From Cytobacillus suaedae (GTDB lineage Bacteria; Bacillota; Bacilli; Bacillales; Bacillaceae_L): a DNA stretch of 64,000 bases. Where the stretch lies: NCBI GenBank assembly GCA_014960805.1, contig CP063163.1:669001-733000 (forward strand). The letters are read 5' to 3'. The stretch's first letter is position 1, and each line of letters opens with the position of its first letter. The notes beneath the pieces were generated by a model. The model was not told the DNA's origin and did no database searches. It worked only from the letters and a program-made list of their open reading frames with translations. The translations under genes and the position numbers were made by a program. Of this stretch, positions 8,654 to 16,581 are shown piece after piece.

Positions 8654-8728
8654 TCCGCAGTAGCTCAGTGGTAGAGCTATCGGCTGTTAACCGATCGGTC
8701 GCAGGTTCGAGTCCTGCCTGCGGAGCCA
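8654..8728 (+). tRNA. tRNA-Asn (GTT)
   Basis: The cloverleaf is complete. The acceptor strands TCCGCAG (8654-8660) and CTGCGGA (8718-8724) pair fully, the D-arm contains AGCTCAGTGGTAGAGCT, the anticodon loop is CTGTTAA with anticodon GTT at 8686-8688, and the T-arm is GCAGGTTCGAGTCCTGC. The CCA end is encoded (8726-8728). It is followed by a strong terminator. Confidence 0.97.
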
Positions 8729-8739
8729 TACATAAAAAT

Positions 8740-8767
8740 AAACCCATAGCTAATATGGGTTTTTTTC
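8740..8767. terminator. Bidirectional terminator after tRNA-Asn
   Basis: AAACCCATA and TATGGGTTT arms (8740-8762) surround a short loop and lead into a T-run. It separates the tRNA from the convergent gene that ends at 8769. Confidence 0.8.
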
Positions 8768-8768
8768 T

Positions 8769-9392
8769 TTATTCTTTCTTTACAAGCTTTATTTCGTCAA
8801 TCATCCATCTTTCTTCTTGTTCTCTATTTAGTGTGGATTTTAACATTATAAACTGGTAATCATCTTCGAATTCATCAACAGTATGATAGGTTAAAAGCAC
8901 TTTGTCTTTATCAAGGCTGAATTCCTTTAGGGAAAGTATCATATTTTGCTTCCACTCAACTGAATCACCATACATTCTAAATGTCATGTAACATGGACAA
9001 TTACCTTCACGGTCTCTTGTACCGAAGCCGCTACCATTATTGAATGCGATTAAATCCCGTGTTTCATTTATTGTATTTGCTGCCTTAAATTCCTCTACGG
9101 TGTCCATTACCAGTTTAAAGTCTTGATAAGCTACGGATGTTTTTAAATCTTCAACATCTTCTTCTAACTTTGCAATTTCCACAACTAGCTCCTCATTTTC
9201 TATCAATAACCCTTCCGAAGTTTTTGAACTGCTTTCGAGGTCTTTTCCTTTAGAAGTAAGCTCCTCTACCAGCTTTTCATTATCTATTTCAAGTTTCTTT
9301 GCAGTATCCGAGATTCTAAGGTTATCAAATATCGCCACAGCTAAAAGTACTGATAAAATAGCGATTGCATAGGTTTTCATATTCTTTTTCAC
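8769..9392 (-). CDS. Membrane-anchored coiled-coil protein of unknown function
   Basis: Translation most likely starts at GTG 9392, which follows AGGAGGT with good spacing. The longer frame to 9488 has no ribosome binding site. The 207-residue product has an N-terminal membrane anchor (about residues 6-23, TYAIAILSVLLAVAIF), a charged coiled coil (about 28-85) and a globular C-terminal domain containing GFGTRDREGNCPCYMTFRMY and ending ERWMIDEIKLVKKE. The C-terminal domain should lie outside the cell. I do not recognise the family. It separates the two SulP-Usp modules and is transcribed against them. Confidence 0.65.
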   Translation of the reverse strand: MKKNMKTYAIAILSVLLAVAIFDNLRISDTAKKLEIDNEKLVEELTSKGKDLESSSKTSEGLLIENEELVVEIAKLEEDVEDLKTSVAYQDFKLVMDTVEEFKAANTINETRDLIAFNNGSGFGTRDREGNCPCYMTFRMYGDSVEWKQNMILSLKEFSLDKDKVLLTYHTVDEFEDDYQFIMLKSTLNREQEERWMIDEIKLVKKE

Positions 9393-9547
9393 GTCCAAAC
9401 CTCCTATATAATCCAATACAATATATACGGATAAAACGTTAAAAGGTTTCAGAATATTCACAAGGAACTGGTCTTTTCCATGTATCACTCATCTCTTCTA
9501 CCCAATAGGGAACAACTAATAATACTAATTTTAAAAGGGTGAAGGGT

Positions 9548-10990
9548 ATGACTGAAAGAGAATCTTGGTTTGGAAATATAAAAGGAGATGTGCTATCAGG
9601 GATTGTCGTTGCACTGGCTTTGATTCCAGAGGCGATTGCCTTTTCGATTATTGCTGGAGTCGATCCAATGGTAGGGCTATATGCATCGTTTGTAATTGCT
9701 GTCGTCATTGCTTTTGTTGGTGGCAGACCTGGTATGATATCAGCCGCAACTGGGGCAATGGCGTTATTAATGATTGATTTAGTAGCCGATTATGGATTAG
9801 ACTTTCTGCTAGCTGCTACCATTTTAACAGGGATTATTCAAATTATATTTGGTGTAGCAAAATTGGCCAAGTTCATGAAATTCATTCCTCGTTCGGTGAT
9901 GGTTGGATTTGTGAATGCGCTAGCTATCTTAATCTTTACCTCTCAGCTTCAACATTTTGTTGGTGAAGGTTGGGAGATGTACTTAATGGTGATTGGGGCT
10001 CTAGCTATTATTTACTTACTACCTTATTTAACAAAGGTAATTCCTTCAGCGTTAGTTGCTATTGTTGTCATAACAGCAATTGCGATGTTTACAGGAAGTG
10101 AAGTGAGAACAGTTGGTGATATGGGTCAGTTAACACGAGCATTTCCGAGCTTTCTCATTCCGCAAGTTCCGTTAAACTTTGAAACACTAGCAATCATTCT
10201 TCCTTATTCAATTGGATTAGCCGTAGTTGGTTTAGTTGAAACCTTATTGACTGCAACTATTGTTGATGATATGACAGACACACCTAGTAATAAAAATAGG
10301 GAGTCAAGAGGACAGGGGATTGCCAATATTGCAGCAGGATTTTTTGGAGGAATGGCTGGTTGTGCGATGATTGGTCAATCGGTCATTAATGTAAAGTCTG
10401 GAGGAAGAGGAAGGCTTTCTGCATTAGTAGCAGGTGTCTTTCTAATTCTATTAATTGTCTTTTTAGGAGACATTGTTGCACGTGTCCCAATGGCAGCCCT
10501 AGTCGGTGTCATGATCATGGTATCAATCGGAACTTTTGATTGGAATTCTTTAAGAACCATGCGTATTGTTCCTATTACAGATACTGTGGTAATGCTTGTA
10601 ACAGTAGGTACTGTCATTTTCACACATGATCTCTCAAAAGGAGTTTTTGCGGGAGTCCTTTTAAGTGCAATCTTTTTTGTATCAAAAATTTCGAAGGTCA
10701 AAGTCAGGAAAATAATCAAAGAAAACAAAGCTATTTATGAGTTTAAAGGAGAACTGTTCTTTGCATCTGTATCAGAGGTGCTTGAGTCATTTGACTACGA
10801 TATTGGGGATAAGAAAACAGTTATCCTCGATTTAAATCAATCACACTTATGGGATGACTCTTCAGTAGCTGCCATTGATAAAATTGTATATAAGTTTGAA
10901 GAAAAGGGTATAAATGTCGAGTTATTAGGCTTAAATAAATCTAGTTCAGAGCTTATAGATAAGCTAAGCCGGAAGCTTAGTGCTCATTAG
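9548..10990 (+). CDS. SulP-family inorganic anion transporter with STAS domain (copy 2)
   Basis: This is a close paralogue of the protein at 6485-7957. The stretch [20 protein letters not shown] and nearly all membrane segments correspond, and the STAS domain again carries [19 protein letters not shown]. From ATG 9548 it has 480 residues. A GTG at 9539 is in frame, but the ribosome binding site GGTGAAGG fits the ATG better. The downstream usp gene begins 16 bp after the stop, a tighter arrangement than in copy 1. Substrate is undetermined. Divergence in the C-terminal third suggests an old duplication rather than a recent one. Confidence 0.87.
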   Translation: MTERESWFGNIKGDVLSGIVVALALIPEAIAFSIIAGVDPMVGLYASFVIAVVIAFVGGRPGMISAATGAMALLMIDLVADYGLDFLLAATILTGIIQIIFGVAKLAKFMKFIPRSVMVGFVNALAILIFTSQLQHFVGEGWEMYLMVIGALAIIYLLPYLTKVIPSALVAIVVITAIAMFTGSEVRTVGDMGQLTRAFPSFLIPQVPLNFETLAIILPYSIGLAVVGLVETLLTATIVDDMTDTPSNKNRESRGQGIANIAAGFFGGMAGCAMIGQSVINVKSGGRGRLSALVAGVFLILLIVFLGDIVARVPMAALVGVMIMVSIGTFDWNSLRTMRIVPITDTVVMLVTVGTVIFTHDLSKGVFAGVLLSAIFFVSKISKVKVRKIIKENKAIYEFKGELFFASVSEVLESFDYDIGDKKTVILDLNQSHLWDDSSVAAIDKIVYKFEEKGINVELLGLNKSSSELIDKLSRKLSAH

Positions 10991-11006
10991 AAAGGAGGGA
11001 GAGCAA

Positions 11007-11426
11007 TTGTTCAAAAATATAGTACTAGCATGGGACGGTTCAGATCATTCCTCAAGAGCAGTGGATAAAGCAATTGAAATTGCAAAATGTGATAAAGAAT
11101 CGAAGGTTATTGTTGTGTATGTCAGAGATTCTTCAAAAGCTAAATCAGAGGTTCTTCAAAATTGGAACACCATTGATGTAACAAGTATAAAAGAACAAAG
11201 ACTAAAAAAGATTGAAGATAAAGTAAAAAAGGAAAATATCGACTATGAACTAAAGGTATTACAAGGTGAACCTGGACCAGCTATTGTCGATTACGTAAAT
11301 AAACATGAATTCGACGTGGTGATTGTGGGGAGTAGAGGACTAAATGCCCTTCAGGAAATGGTATTAGGAAGTGTGAGCCACAAAATTGCTAAAAGAGCAA
11401 ATTGTCCAGTGTTAATTGTGAAGTAA
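11007..11426 (+). CDS. Universal stress protein UspA family (copy 2)
   Basis: This 139-residue Usp starts at TTG 11007, preceded by AAAGGAGGG. It reads MFKNIVLAWDGSDHSSRAV and ends with the ATP-binding loop GSRGLNALQEMVLGSVSHKI followed by ANCPVLIVK. It is co-transcribed with sulP2 (16-bp gap) and parallels the usp1/sulP1 arrangement. A strong terminator follows. Confidence 0.9.
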   Translation: MFKNIVLAWDGSDHSSRAVDKAIEIAKCDKESKVIVVYVRDSSKAKSEVLQNWNTIDVTSIKEQRLKKIEDKVKKENIDYELKVLQGEPGPAIVDYVNKHEFDVVIVGSRGLNALQEMVLGSVSHKIAKRANCPVLIVK

Positions 11427-11436
11427 ACCATGATGA

Positions 11437-11481
11437 AATGGACCGTAGTGATTTATGTATTATCACTACGGTCCATTTTTT
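11437..11481 (+). terminator. Strong intrinsic terminator of the sulP2-usp2 unit
   Basis: ATGGACCGTAGTGAT (11438-11452) pairs perfectly with ATCACTACGGTCCAT (11462-11476), followed by a T-run. Confidence 0.9.
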
Positions 11482-11490
11482 TGAATCTTT

Positions 11491-11530
11491 TGTGAAAGCG
11501 CTTTATATTTTTAAAAATACATTGTATAAT
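11491..11530 (+). promoter_or_regulatory. usp3 promoter overlapped by a cre-like site
   Basis: TGTGAAAGCGCTTTAT (11491-11506) closely matches the CcpA operator consensus around its central CG. A TATAAT (11525-11530) lies 17 bp after TTTATA (11502-11507), so the cre-like site covers the -35 region. This predicts catabolite repression of usp3 by CcpA. Confidence 0.6.
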
Positions 11531-11558
11531 TTTTGAAAAAGGAGAGAAGGGATAGGAT

Positions 11559-11978
11559 TTGTTTAAAAGAATTCTGGTAGCTTCAGATGGATCTATACAC
11601 TCCCTTAGAGCGGCACAAAAAGCAATAGAATTAGCAAAAATAGATAAAGATTCAAAAATCGATATTTTATATGTTGTTGATGGTAATAATTCAAAACAGG
11701 ATATTTTACGTAATTGGGATTTAGCAAAAGTTAGTGAGCAAAGACAGGGCAAACTTCAAGCAATTAAGGATAAAGCAAATGAAGCAGGAATTAACTATGA
11801 GATCTCAATTGTTAGAGGAGAACCAGTTTCAAAGATATTACAGTTTGCAAAAGAGATTCAAACCGATGTTATTGTATTAGGAAGTAGAAGTTTAAATTTG
11901 CTCCAAGAAATGGTTCTTGGAAGCGTTAGTCACCAGGTTGCTAAGAAAGCAAAATGTCCGGTTATGATCGTTAAATAA
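11559..11978 (+). CDS. Universal stress protein UspA family (copy 3)
   Basis: This 139-residue Usp begins MFKRILVASDGSIHSLRAAQ at TTG 11559, with AAGGAGAG and AAGGGA upstream. The ATP loop is GSRSLNLLQEMVLGSVSHQV, so the second G of the G-x2-G motif is S here, a small departure from its two paralogues. It has its own promoter with a cre-like element and its own terminator, so it is regulated separately from the SulP-linked copies. Confidence 0.88.
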   Translation: MFKRILVASDGSIHSLRAAQKAIELAKIDKDSKIDILYVVDGNNSKQDILRNWDLAKVSEQRQGKLQAIKDKANEAGINYEISIVRGEPVSKILQFAKEIQTDVIVLGSRSLNLLQEMVLGSVSHQVAKKAKCPVMIVK

Positions 11979-12023
11979 GTTTTTGTGCAATTAATTATTT
12001 GAAAATTTAGTTAATTGAACATT

Positions 12024-12060
12024 AAAAGAGTAATGAGGCAATACTCACTACTCTTTTTTT
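12024..12060 (+). terminator. Terminator of usp3
   Basis: AAAGAGTA on the left pairs with TACTCTTT on the right across an imperfect loop, followed by TTTT. It also faces the end of the RNase J gene. Confidence 0.75.
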
Positions 12061-12071
12061 AGGTAATTTGA

Positions 12072-13712
12072 TTATGATAGATCAATAAACTTAGTAATAA
12101 TAAGTGGATTACGTCTTGTTTTATGATAGATAAAATCGGAAAGCTTCTTTCTAAGATTGTATTCGCTTATAGAACTGTGTTGTAGTTCATTGGTAACTGT
12201 TTGCCTAATATCTTTCATAAGTTCTACAGAATCTCGTATGAAAACAAAACCCCTAGAAATTAATTGCGGCTCACCAATGATTTTTCCTTCTTTTCGTAAG
12301 ATAAAAATAGACAGCATACCATGTTCAGATAATGCCTTTCGTTCTTGCAGGACGCTTCTACCAATCTCACCAATGCTATTTCCATCAATATATACAGAAT
12401 TACCAGGTACTTTACTTCCGATAAATCCGGTCTGATCATTAATCTCTAAAACATCACCGTTATCCATTAGGAAGGTGTTTTCTTTAGGGATATCACATTG
12501 TATAGCAAGTGATTGATGCATTTTTTGCATTTTAAATTCACCGTGAATCGGGACAAAAAATTTAGGGTTCATAAGACGGATCATTAATTTTTGTTCTTCT
12601 TGTGCCCCGTGACCTGAAGTGTGAATGTCACTTAATTTGTGACTAATTACTTCTGCACCTGACCTTGCCAATTTATCAATCACTCGATTAACTGCAATTC
12701 CATTCCCAGGGATAGGAGAGGAGGAGAAAATGATTATATCTCCAGGAATAACATTTATGTGTCTATGACGTCCCTCTGCAATCCTAGATAATGCCGCAAA
12801 AGGTTCACCTTGACTGCCAGTACAAAGAATTGTTATTTCATTTGCAGGATACTCTTTTATTTCATTAAGTGAAATAAAAGTTTCAGGTGGTGCGGTTATG
12901 TATCCTAATTCTCTGCCCAATGTAATGTTTTTTTCCATGCTTCGGCCAATCATACAAACTTTTCGTTTGGTTTGAACAGAGGCATTGATTGCTTCTTGCA
13001 GTCGATAGATGTTTGATGCAAAAGTTGCAAATATGACTCGTCCAGATTGTTTTCGAATAATATCTAGAATGTTCTTACCAATCAATTGTTCAGAAAGGGA
13101 AAAACCGGGTTTTTCGCTATTTGTACTATCTGATAATAAACAAAGCACCCCGTTTTTACCGATTTCGCCCATTTTAATCAAATCAGGTTCTTGTCCAACG
13201 GGAGTGAAATCGAATTTGAAATCTCCTGTATGAACAACTTTTCCTAAAGGAGTATCGACTACAATTCCAAATGAATCAGGAATACTATGGGTAGTAGCAA
13301 AAAAAGAAATTCTTAACTCATTTAAAGATACAATGGTGTCATGAGATATTTCTTGTAATACAGCCTCGCGAAGCAGATTGTGTTCCTCTAATTTTCCTTT
13401 AATTAACCCTACAGCAAGCTTCCCTGCATAAATTGGTACATTTAAACTTTTTAATAAAAAAGGAATTCCTCCGATATGATCCTCATGACCATGAGTTATG
13501 AATAAGCCTTTCACTTTAGAGGCATTCTCAATCAGATACGTATAGTCTGGAATAATGTAGTCTATTCCAAAAAGCTCACTATCCGGAAACTTTATTCCTG
13601 AATCAATGATAATGATTTCATTTTTAAATTCTACTACATACATATTTTTACCAACTTCCCCTAGACCACCCAAGGGAATGATTTTTACTTTATCTGTTTC
13701 TAATTCTGCCAT
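12072..13712 (-). CDS. RNase J family ribonuclease
   Basis: The 546-residue protein is a full-length RNase J (metallo-beta-lactamase plus beta-CASP fold) with 5'-3' exo- and endonuclease potential. Metal ligands are intact: THGHEDHIGG (about 75-84), HTGDFKFD (about 163) and the later PIHGEFKM. Beta-CASP residues appear as SDSTNSEKPG and HTSGHGAQEEQ. The N-terminus LGGLGEVGKNMYVVEF and overall length are J1-like, but the C-terminal domain differs clearly from what I recall of B. subtilis RNase J1. The genome probably also has canonical rnjA and rnjB, so this may be an extra paralogue. The ATG follows GGAGGATAAT. Confidence 0.85.
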   Translation of the reverse strand: MAELETDKVKIIPLGGLGEVGKNMYVVEFKNEIIIIDSGIKFPDSELFGIDYIIPDYTYLIENASKVKGLFITHGHEDHIGGIPFLLKSLNVPIYAGKLAVGLIKGKLEEHNLLREAVLQEISHDTIVSLNELRISFFATTHSIPDSFGIVVDTPLGKVVHTGDFKFDFTPVGQEPDLIKMGEIGKNGVLCLLSDSTNSEKPGFSLSEQLIGKNILDIIRKQSGRVIFATFASNIYRLQEAINASVQTKRKVCMIGRSMEKNITLGRELGYITAPPETFISLNEIKEYPANEITILCTGSQGEPFAALSRIAEGRHRHINVIPGDIIIFSSSPIPGNGIAVNRVIDKLARSGAEVISHKLSDIHTSGHGAQEEQKLMIRLMNPKFFVPIHGEFKMQKMHQSLAIQCDIPKENTFLMDNGDVLEINDQTGFIGSKVPGNSVYIDGNSIGEIGRSVLQERKALSEHGMLSIFILRKEGKIIGEPQLISRGFVFIRDSVELMKDIRQTVTNELQHSSISEYNLRKKLSDFIYHKTRRNPLIITKFIDLS

Positions 13713-13752
13713 ATTATCCTCCGCTTATTTTCTATTTAATTCTAAAGGCTAT

Positions 13753-13947
13753 TTAGTTCTTATTTAACTTTAATGAAATTTTGAAGTGAGAAAGAGGGAA
13801 AAGAGGAAAATTAATTTGTCCAAACAGTAATTCTATCGGTAAGTTGTCTGTCAGCTCAAAGTGAATGTGTTCGATTGTTTCGAAGCTAGTAATAGTATCA
13901 AAAGTACCTAGTTTATCAGATAAGGTAGGATCAACGGCATCTGCATT
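13753..13947 (-). pseudogene. Possible ORF remnant without start codon
   Basis: On the minus strand a 64-codon frame is open from just after a TAG to a TAA at 13753-13755. It contains a plausible amphipathic sequence (for example DTITSFETIEHIHFELTDN). It has no ATG, GTG or TTG start and no ribosome binding site. It may be the end of a decayed gene, or chance. I cannot assign a family. Confidence 0.25.
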
Positions 13948-13973
13948 CTAATAGGTTGTAAGAAACAATATAT

Positions 13974-14156
13974 TTAGAAACGTTCTCCTCTTATCTGTTT
14001 ATCGATAAACTCTGAAAGATCTTCTTTCTTCACTCGCCAGTGACGTCCTACCTTAAAAGCAGGGATTTTTCCTTCTTGAACAAGTTTATAGGTTGTCATT
14101 TCGCTAATTTGAAGATATTCGGCTACTTGTGAAACTGTCATGATTTCATGATTCAT
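13974..14156 (-). CDS. Excisionase-type helix-turn-helix DNA-binding protein
   Basis: The 60-residue protein is a single winged-helix of the MerR/excisionase (HTH_17) type. It shows VSQVAEYLQISEMTTYKLV followed by GKIPAFKVGRHWRVKKEDL, the classical beta-hairpin and recognition pattern. ACGGAGGAATCTCC precedes the ATG. No integrase is nearby, so a role as a small chromosomal regulator is more likely than phage excision. Confidence 0.85.
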   Translation of the reverse strand: MNHEIMTVSQVAEYLQISEMTTYKLVQEGKIPAFKVGRHWRVKKEDLSEFIDKQIRGERF

Positions 14157-14369
14157 TGGAGATTCCTCCGTAAAAGAAATTTAATTACATTATAGATGGG
14201 AATAATGAGTACGTCAAAATTATAAATCAATATAAATAGTTATAATCAATTATAGTCACTAGAACTAATTTGTTTCCAAATACATTGTAGAGAGCTAAAA
14301 TTTAAATACTAAATCCCTGAATAGAATTCAAAAAAATTACCACCCTATATATGAAAGGGAGGTAATAAT

Positions 14370-14807
14370 ATGGAACAACAATTAAGAAATATCATGACAT
14401 CAGACGTGTATACTGTTAAGGATTCACAAACGATTCAAGAGGCAGCAGCTCTAATGAGTGAGCATAATATCGGGGCGATTCCAGTTGTTAATAATAACGG
14501 TGAAATCGTTGGGATTGTAACAGACCGTGATATCACGCTTCGTGCAACAGCACAAGGTGAAGCTGCCCAAACTAGAGTTTCAGAAGTTATGACTGCTCAA
14601 CAAATTGTTAAAGGGACTCCAGACATGGACATCCATCAGGCAGCACAATTGATGGCAGAACAGCAAATTCGTCGCTTACCTGTTGTTGAAAATGGCCAAA
14701 TTGTTGGAATGGTATCATTGGGTGACTTGGCAGTTAATAATCAATTTGATCAAGATGCTGAACAAGCATTATCAAGTATTTCAACACCGTCAGCGCCACA
14801 AAGCTAA
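14370..14807 (+). CDS. CBS-domain protein (copy 1)
   Basis: This 145-residue protein consists of two CBS repeats (about 7-60 and 72-125), forming one Bateman module that binds adenine nucleotides. Visible signatures are ALMSEHNIGAIPVV with GIVTDRDI, and LMAEQQIRRLPVVE with GMVSLGDLAV. The tail is rich in S, P and A. It is full length and closely related to the protein at 56683-57114 and to B. subtilis YhcV. The effector target is unknown. AAAGGGAGG precedes the start. A long perfect hairpin follows. Confidence 0.88.
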   Translation: MEQQLRNIMTSDVYTVKDSQTIQEAAALMSEHNIGAIPVVNNNGEIVGIVTDRDITLRATAQGEAAQTRVSEVMTAQQIVKGTPDMDIHQAAQLMAEQQIRRLPVVENGQIVGMVSLGDLAVNNQFDQDAEQALSSISTPSAPQS

Positions 14808-14826
14808 GATTACATATCAAGACCAC

Positions 14827-14858
14827 AAATGGAGTGTAAAAAATTTTACACTCCATTT
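14827..14858. terminator. Bidirectional terminator between CBS gene and SDR gene
   Basis: AAATGGAGTGTAAAA (14827-14841) and its exact complement TTTTACACTCCATTT (14844-14858) form a nearly loop-free palindrome between two convergent genes. Confidence 0.75.
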
Positions 14859-14871
14859 GTATTGAATAATA

Positions 14872-15627
14872 TTATAATGAAGCCTGCCAGCCACCATCTA
14901 CATAAACAGTGTGACCGTTCACATAATTTGATGCATCAGACGCTAGATAAATAGCTGTTCCAATTAATTCCTCAGGTTTTCCCCATTTTTGTAAAGGAAC
15001 TTCACTTTTAACCCATTTATCAAACTTAGGATCATCCACAAGCTTTTGTGTTAAATCGGTAATAAAATAGCCTGGTCCAATTGCATTTGTTTGGATATTG
15101 TAAGGTCCCCACTCGGTTGCCATCGACTTTGTTAGCATTTTTAGTCCACCCTTTGCAGCGGAATAATTTCCGATGCTTGGACGGGCCTTCTCCGCATTTA
15201 GTGAAGTAATATTGATCATTTTACCTTTACGACGGGTTTTCATATATTTAAACACACACTGCGAAATATAAAATACAGAATTTAAGTTCACATCAATAAC
15301 GGTTTCCCAGTCTTCCATCGATAATTCTTCGAGTGGCCCACGACGTTGAATCCCAGCATTATTGACTAGCACATCAATTGGCCCAACTTCTCGTTCAATT
15401 TTATCTACGGCCTCTGCAACAGCTGTTTTATCACAAACGTCGAATGCATATCCAAAGGTAGGTTCCTCAAGTGATTGAACAACTTGCTGTACCTGAATTG
15501 GGTCTCTTCCGTTTATAATCACTTTTGCTCCGGCTTGTGCAAAACCCTTTGCAAAACTTAAACCAAGTCCACGGGTTGAACCAGTAATTAGCACTACTTT
15601 ATCTTTTACACTAAATAACTCCATCAT
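14872..15627 (-). CDS. SDR oxidoreductase, gluconate 5-dehydrogenase-like
   Basis: The 251-residue enzyme is a classical SDR. The cofactor loop is TGSTRGLGLSF (about 15-25), NNAGIQ follows at about 88, and the catalytic set includes Ser (ITSLNAEK) and YSAAKGGLK (Tyr-x3-Lys). The pattern, including NAIGPGYFITDLTQ and VNGHTVYVDGGW, fits gluconate 5-dehydrogenase (interconverts D-gluconate and 5-ketogluconate) or 2-deoxy-D-gluconate 3-dehydrogenase. The gluconate kinase and aldonate operon 4-6 kb away fit this reading. GGAGG precedes the double ATG. It is a single-gene unit. Confidence 0.78.
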   Translation of the reverse strand: MMELFSVKDKVVLITGSTRGLGLSFAKGFAQAGAKVIINGRDPIQVQQVVQSLEEPTFGYAFDVCDKTAVAEAVDKIEREVGPIDVLVNNAGIQRRGPLEELSMEDWETVIDVNLNSVFYISQCVFKYMKTRRKGKMINITSLNAEKARPSIGNYSAAKGGLKMLTKSMATEWGPYNIQTNAIGPGYFITDLTQKLVDDPKFDKWVKSEVPLQKWGKPEELIGTAIYLASDASNYVNGHTVYVDGGWQASL

Positions 15628-15753
15628 TACTTGGTGTCCTCCTTAGTATGTATATTTTTAAATGTATCACAGTTCTGCTTCAAAGTTTAAAGTACCTAAA
15701 TAAAGGGAATAGTAAAATGCGACATTACTACTAACTGGAGGGGGAAAATACAG

Positions 15754-16365
15754 ATGACAAATGTAAATTTAGCAGTTATTTATTATAGTTCGACAGGAAC
15801 AAACTATCAGTTATCACAGTGGGCTGCTGAGGGTGCTAAAGAAGCAGGTGCTGAAGTAAAGGTTTTAAAGGTACCAGAATTAGCTCCTCAAGAGGCTATT
15901 GATTCTAACCCGGCTTGGAAGGCTCATTTAGAGGCTACTAAGGATGTGCCAGAGGTAAAGTTAGACGATCTCGAGTGGGCTGACGCAATTATTATAAGTG
16001 TACCAACGAGGTTTGGTAATATGCCAGGGCAAATGAAGCAGTTCTTAGATACAACTGGAGGACTTTGGTATAATGGAAAACTAATGAACAAAGTAGTTAG
16101 TTCAATGTCTTCAGCGCAAAATCCACATGGTGGACAAGAAGCTACAATTCTAGCGCTTAACAATACGTTTTATCACTGGGGTGCTATTATCGCAGGTCCT
16201 GGATACACTGATCCAGTTATGTTCGCCGCGGGTGGTAATCCCTACGGAACCAGCGTTACAGTGAATCAAGATGGAAAAATAATTGAGGATGCCGAGGCAG
16301 CGGTTAAACATCAAGCAAAGCGTACAGTTACAATTGCTGAATGGGTGAAAAAAGGCCAACAATAA
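15754..16365 (+). CDS. wrbA: NAD(P)H:quinone oxidoreductase, WrbA type
   Basis: The 203-residue flavodoxin-like protein begins LAVIYYSSTGTNYQLSQWA, which gives the FMN phosphate loop YSSTGTNY. It continues with the WrbA insertion and PTRFGNMPGQMKQFLDTTGG and SSAQNPHGGQEATILALNN, all diagnostic for type IV NAD(P)H:quinone oxidoreductases that carry out two-electron quinone reduction under oxidative stress. Length is typical. ATG at 15754 follows GGAGGGGG. The 3' UTR contains a large inverted repeat and then a terminator. Confidence 0.92.
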   Translation: MTNVNLAVIYYSSTGTNYQLSQWAAEGAKEAGAEVKVLKVPELAPQEAIDSNPAWKAHLEATKDVPEVKLDDLEWADAIIISVPTRFGNMPGQMKQFLDTTGGLWYNGKLMNKVVSSMSSAQNPHGGQEATILALNNTFYHWGAIIAGPGYTDPVMFAAGGNPYGTSVTVNQDGKIIEDAEAAVKHQAKRTVTIAEWVKKGQQ

Positions 16366-16380
16366 ATTTTTTAAAAAGGT

Positions 16381-16453
16381 AAACAAACGTTTGATGAATC
16401 ACCTTGAAGCCAATAATACCAAGGGGTTGTAATTTCCAATCAAACGTTTGTTT
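16381..16453. repeat. 15-bp inverted repeat pair, each half palindromic
   Basis: AAACAAACGTTTGAT (16381-16395) is repeated in inverse orientation as ATCAAACGTTTGTTT (16439-16453). Each contains the palindrome CAAACGTTTG (16384-16393 and 16441-16450), with centres 57 bp apart. The same core recurs at 45043-45054. The pair lies between the wrbA stop codon and its terminator. It may be an operator pair rather than an RNA structure. Confidence 0.6.
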
Positions 16454-16459
16454 GATGAA

Positions 16460-16497
16460 AAGAGGACATCATTTATGTGGTGTTCTCTTATTTTTTT
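16460..16497 (+). terminator. Intrinsic terminator of wrbA
   Basis: AAGAGGACATCA (16460-16471) pairs with TGGTGTTCTCTT (16478-16489) with G-U pairs, followed by ATTTTTTT. Confidence 0.85.
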
Positions 16498-16581
16498 AAA
16501 AAGTAATAAGACATACTACCCTAATCGTGTTAGTATAATAAACATTAGATTGAATTGTTCGTAACACAAGAGGTGAGCAAG

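Noticed and set aside
8668-8859. ORF reading through tRNA-Asn
   Set aside because: It lies inside the tRNA and its terminator, and there is no ribosome binding site.
13974-14156. Prophage or integrative element excisionase
   Set aside because: The 60-residue HTH protein is excisionase-like, but no integrase, phage or att-like repeats surround it. Such proteins are also common as chromosomal regulators.
16366-16460. Riboswitch between wrbA and mgtC-like gene
   Set aside because: The inverted repeat lies before the wrbA terminator and does not resemble known magnesium or other riboswitch cores; the terminator afterwards belongs to wrbA.
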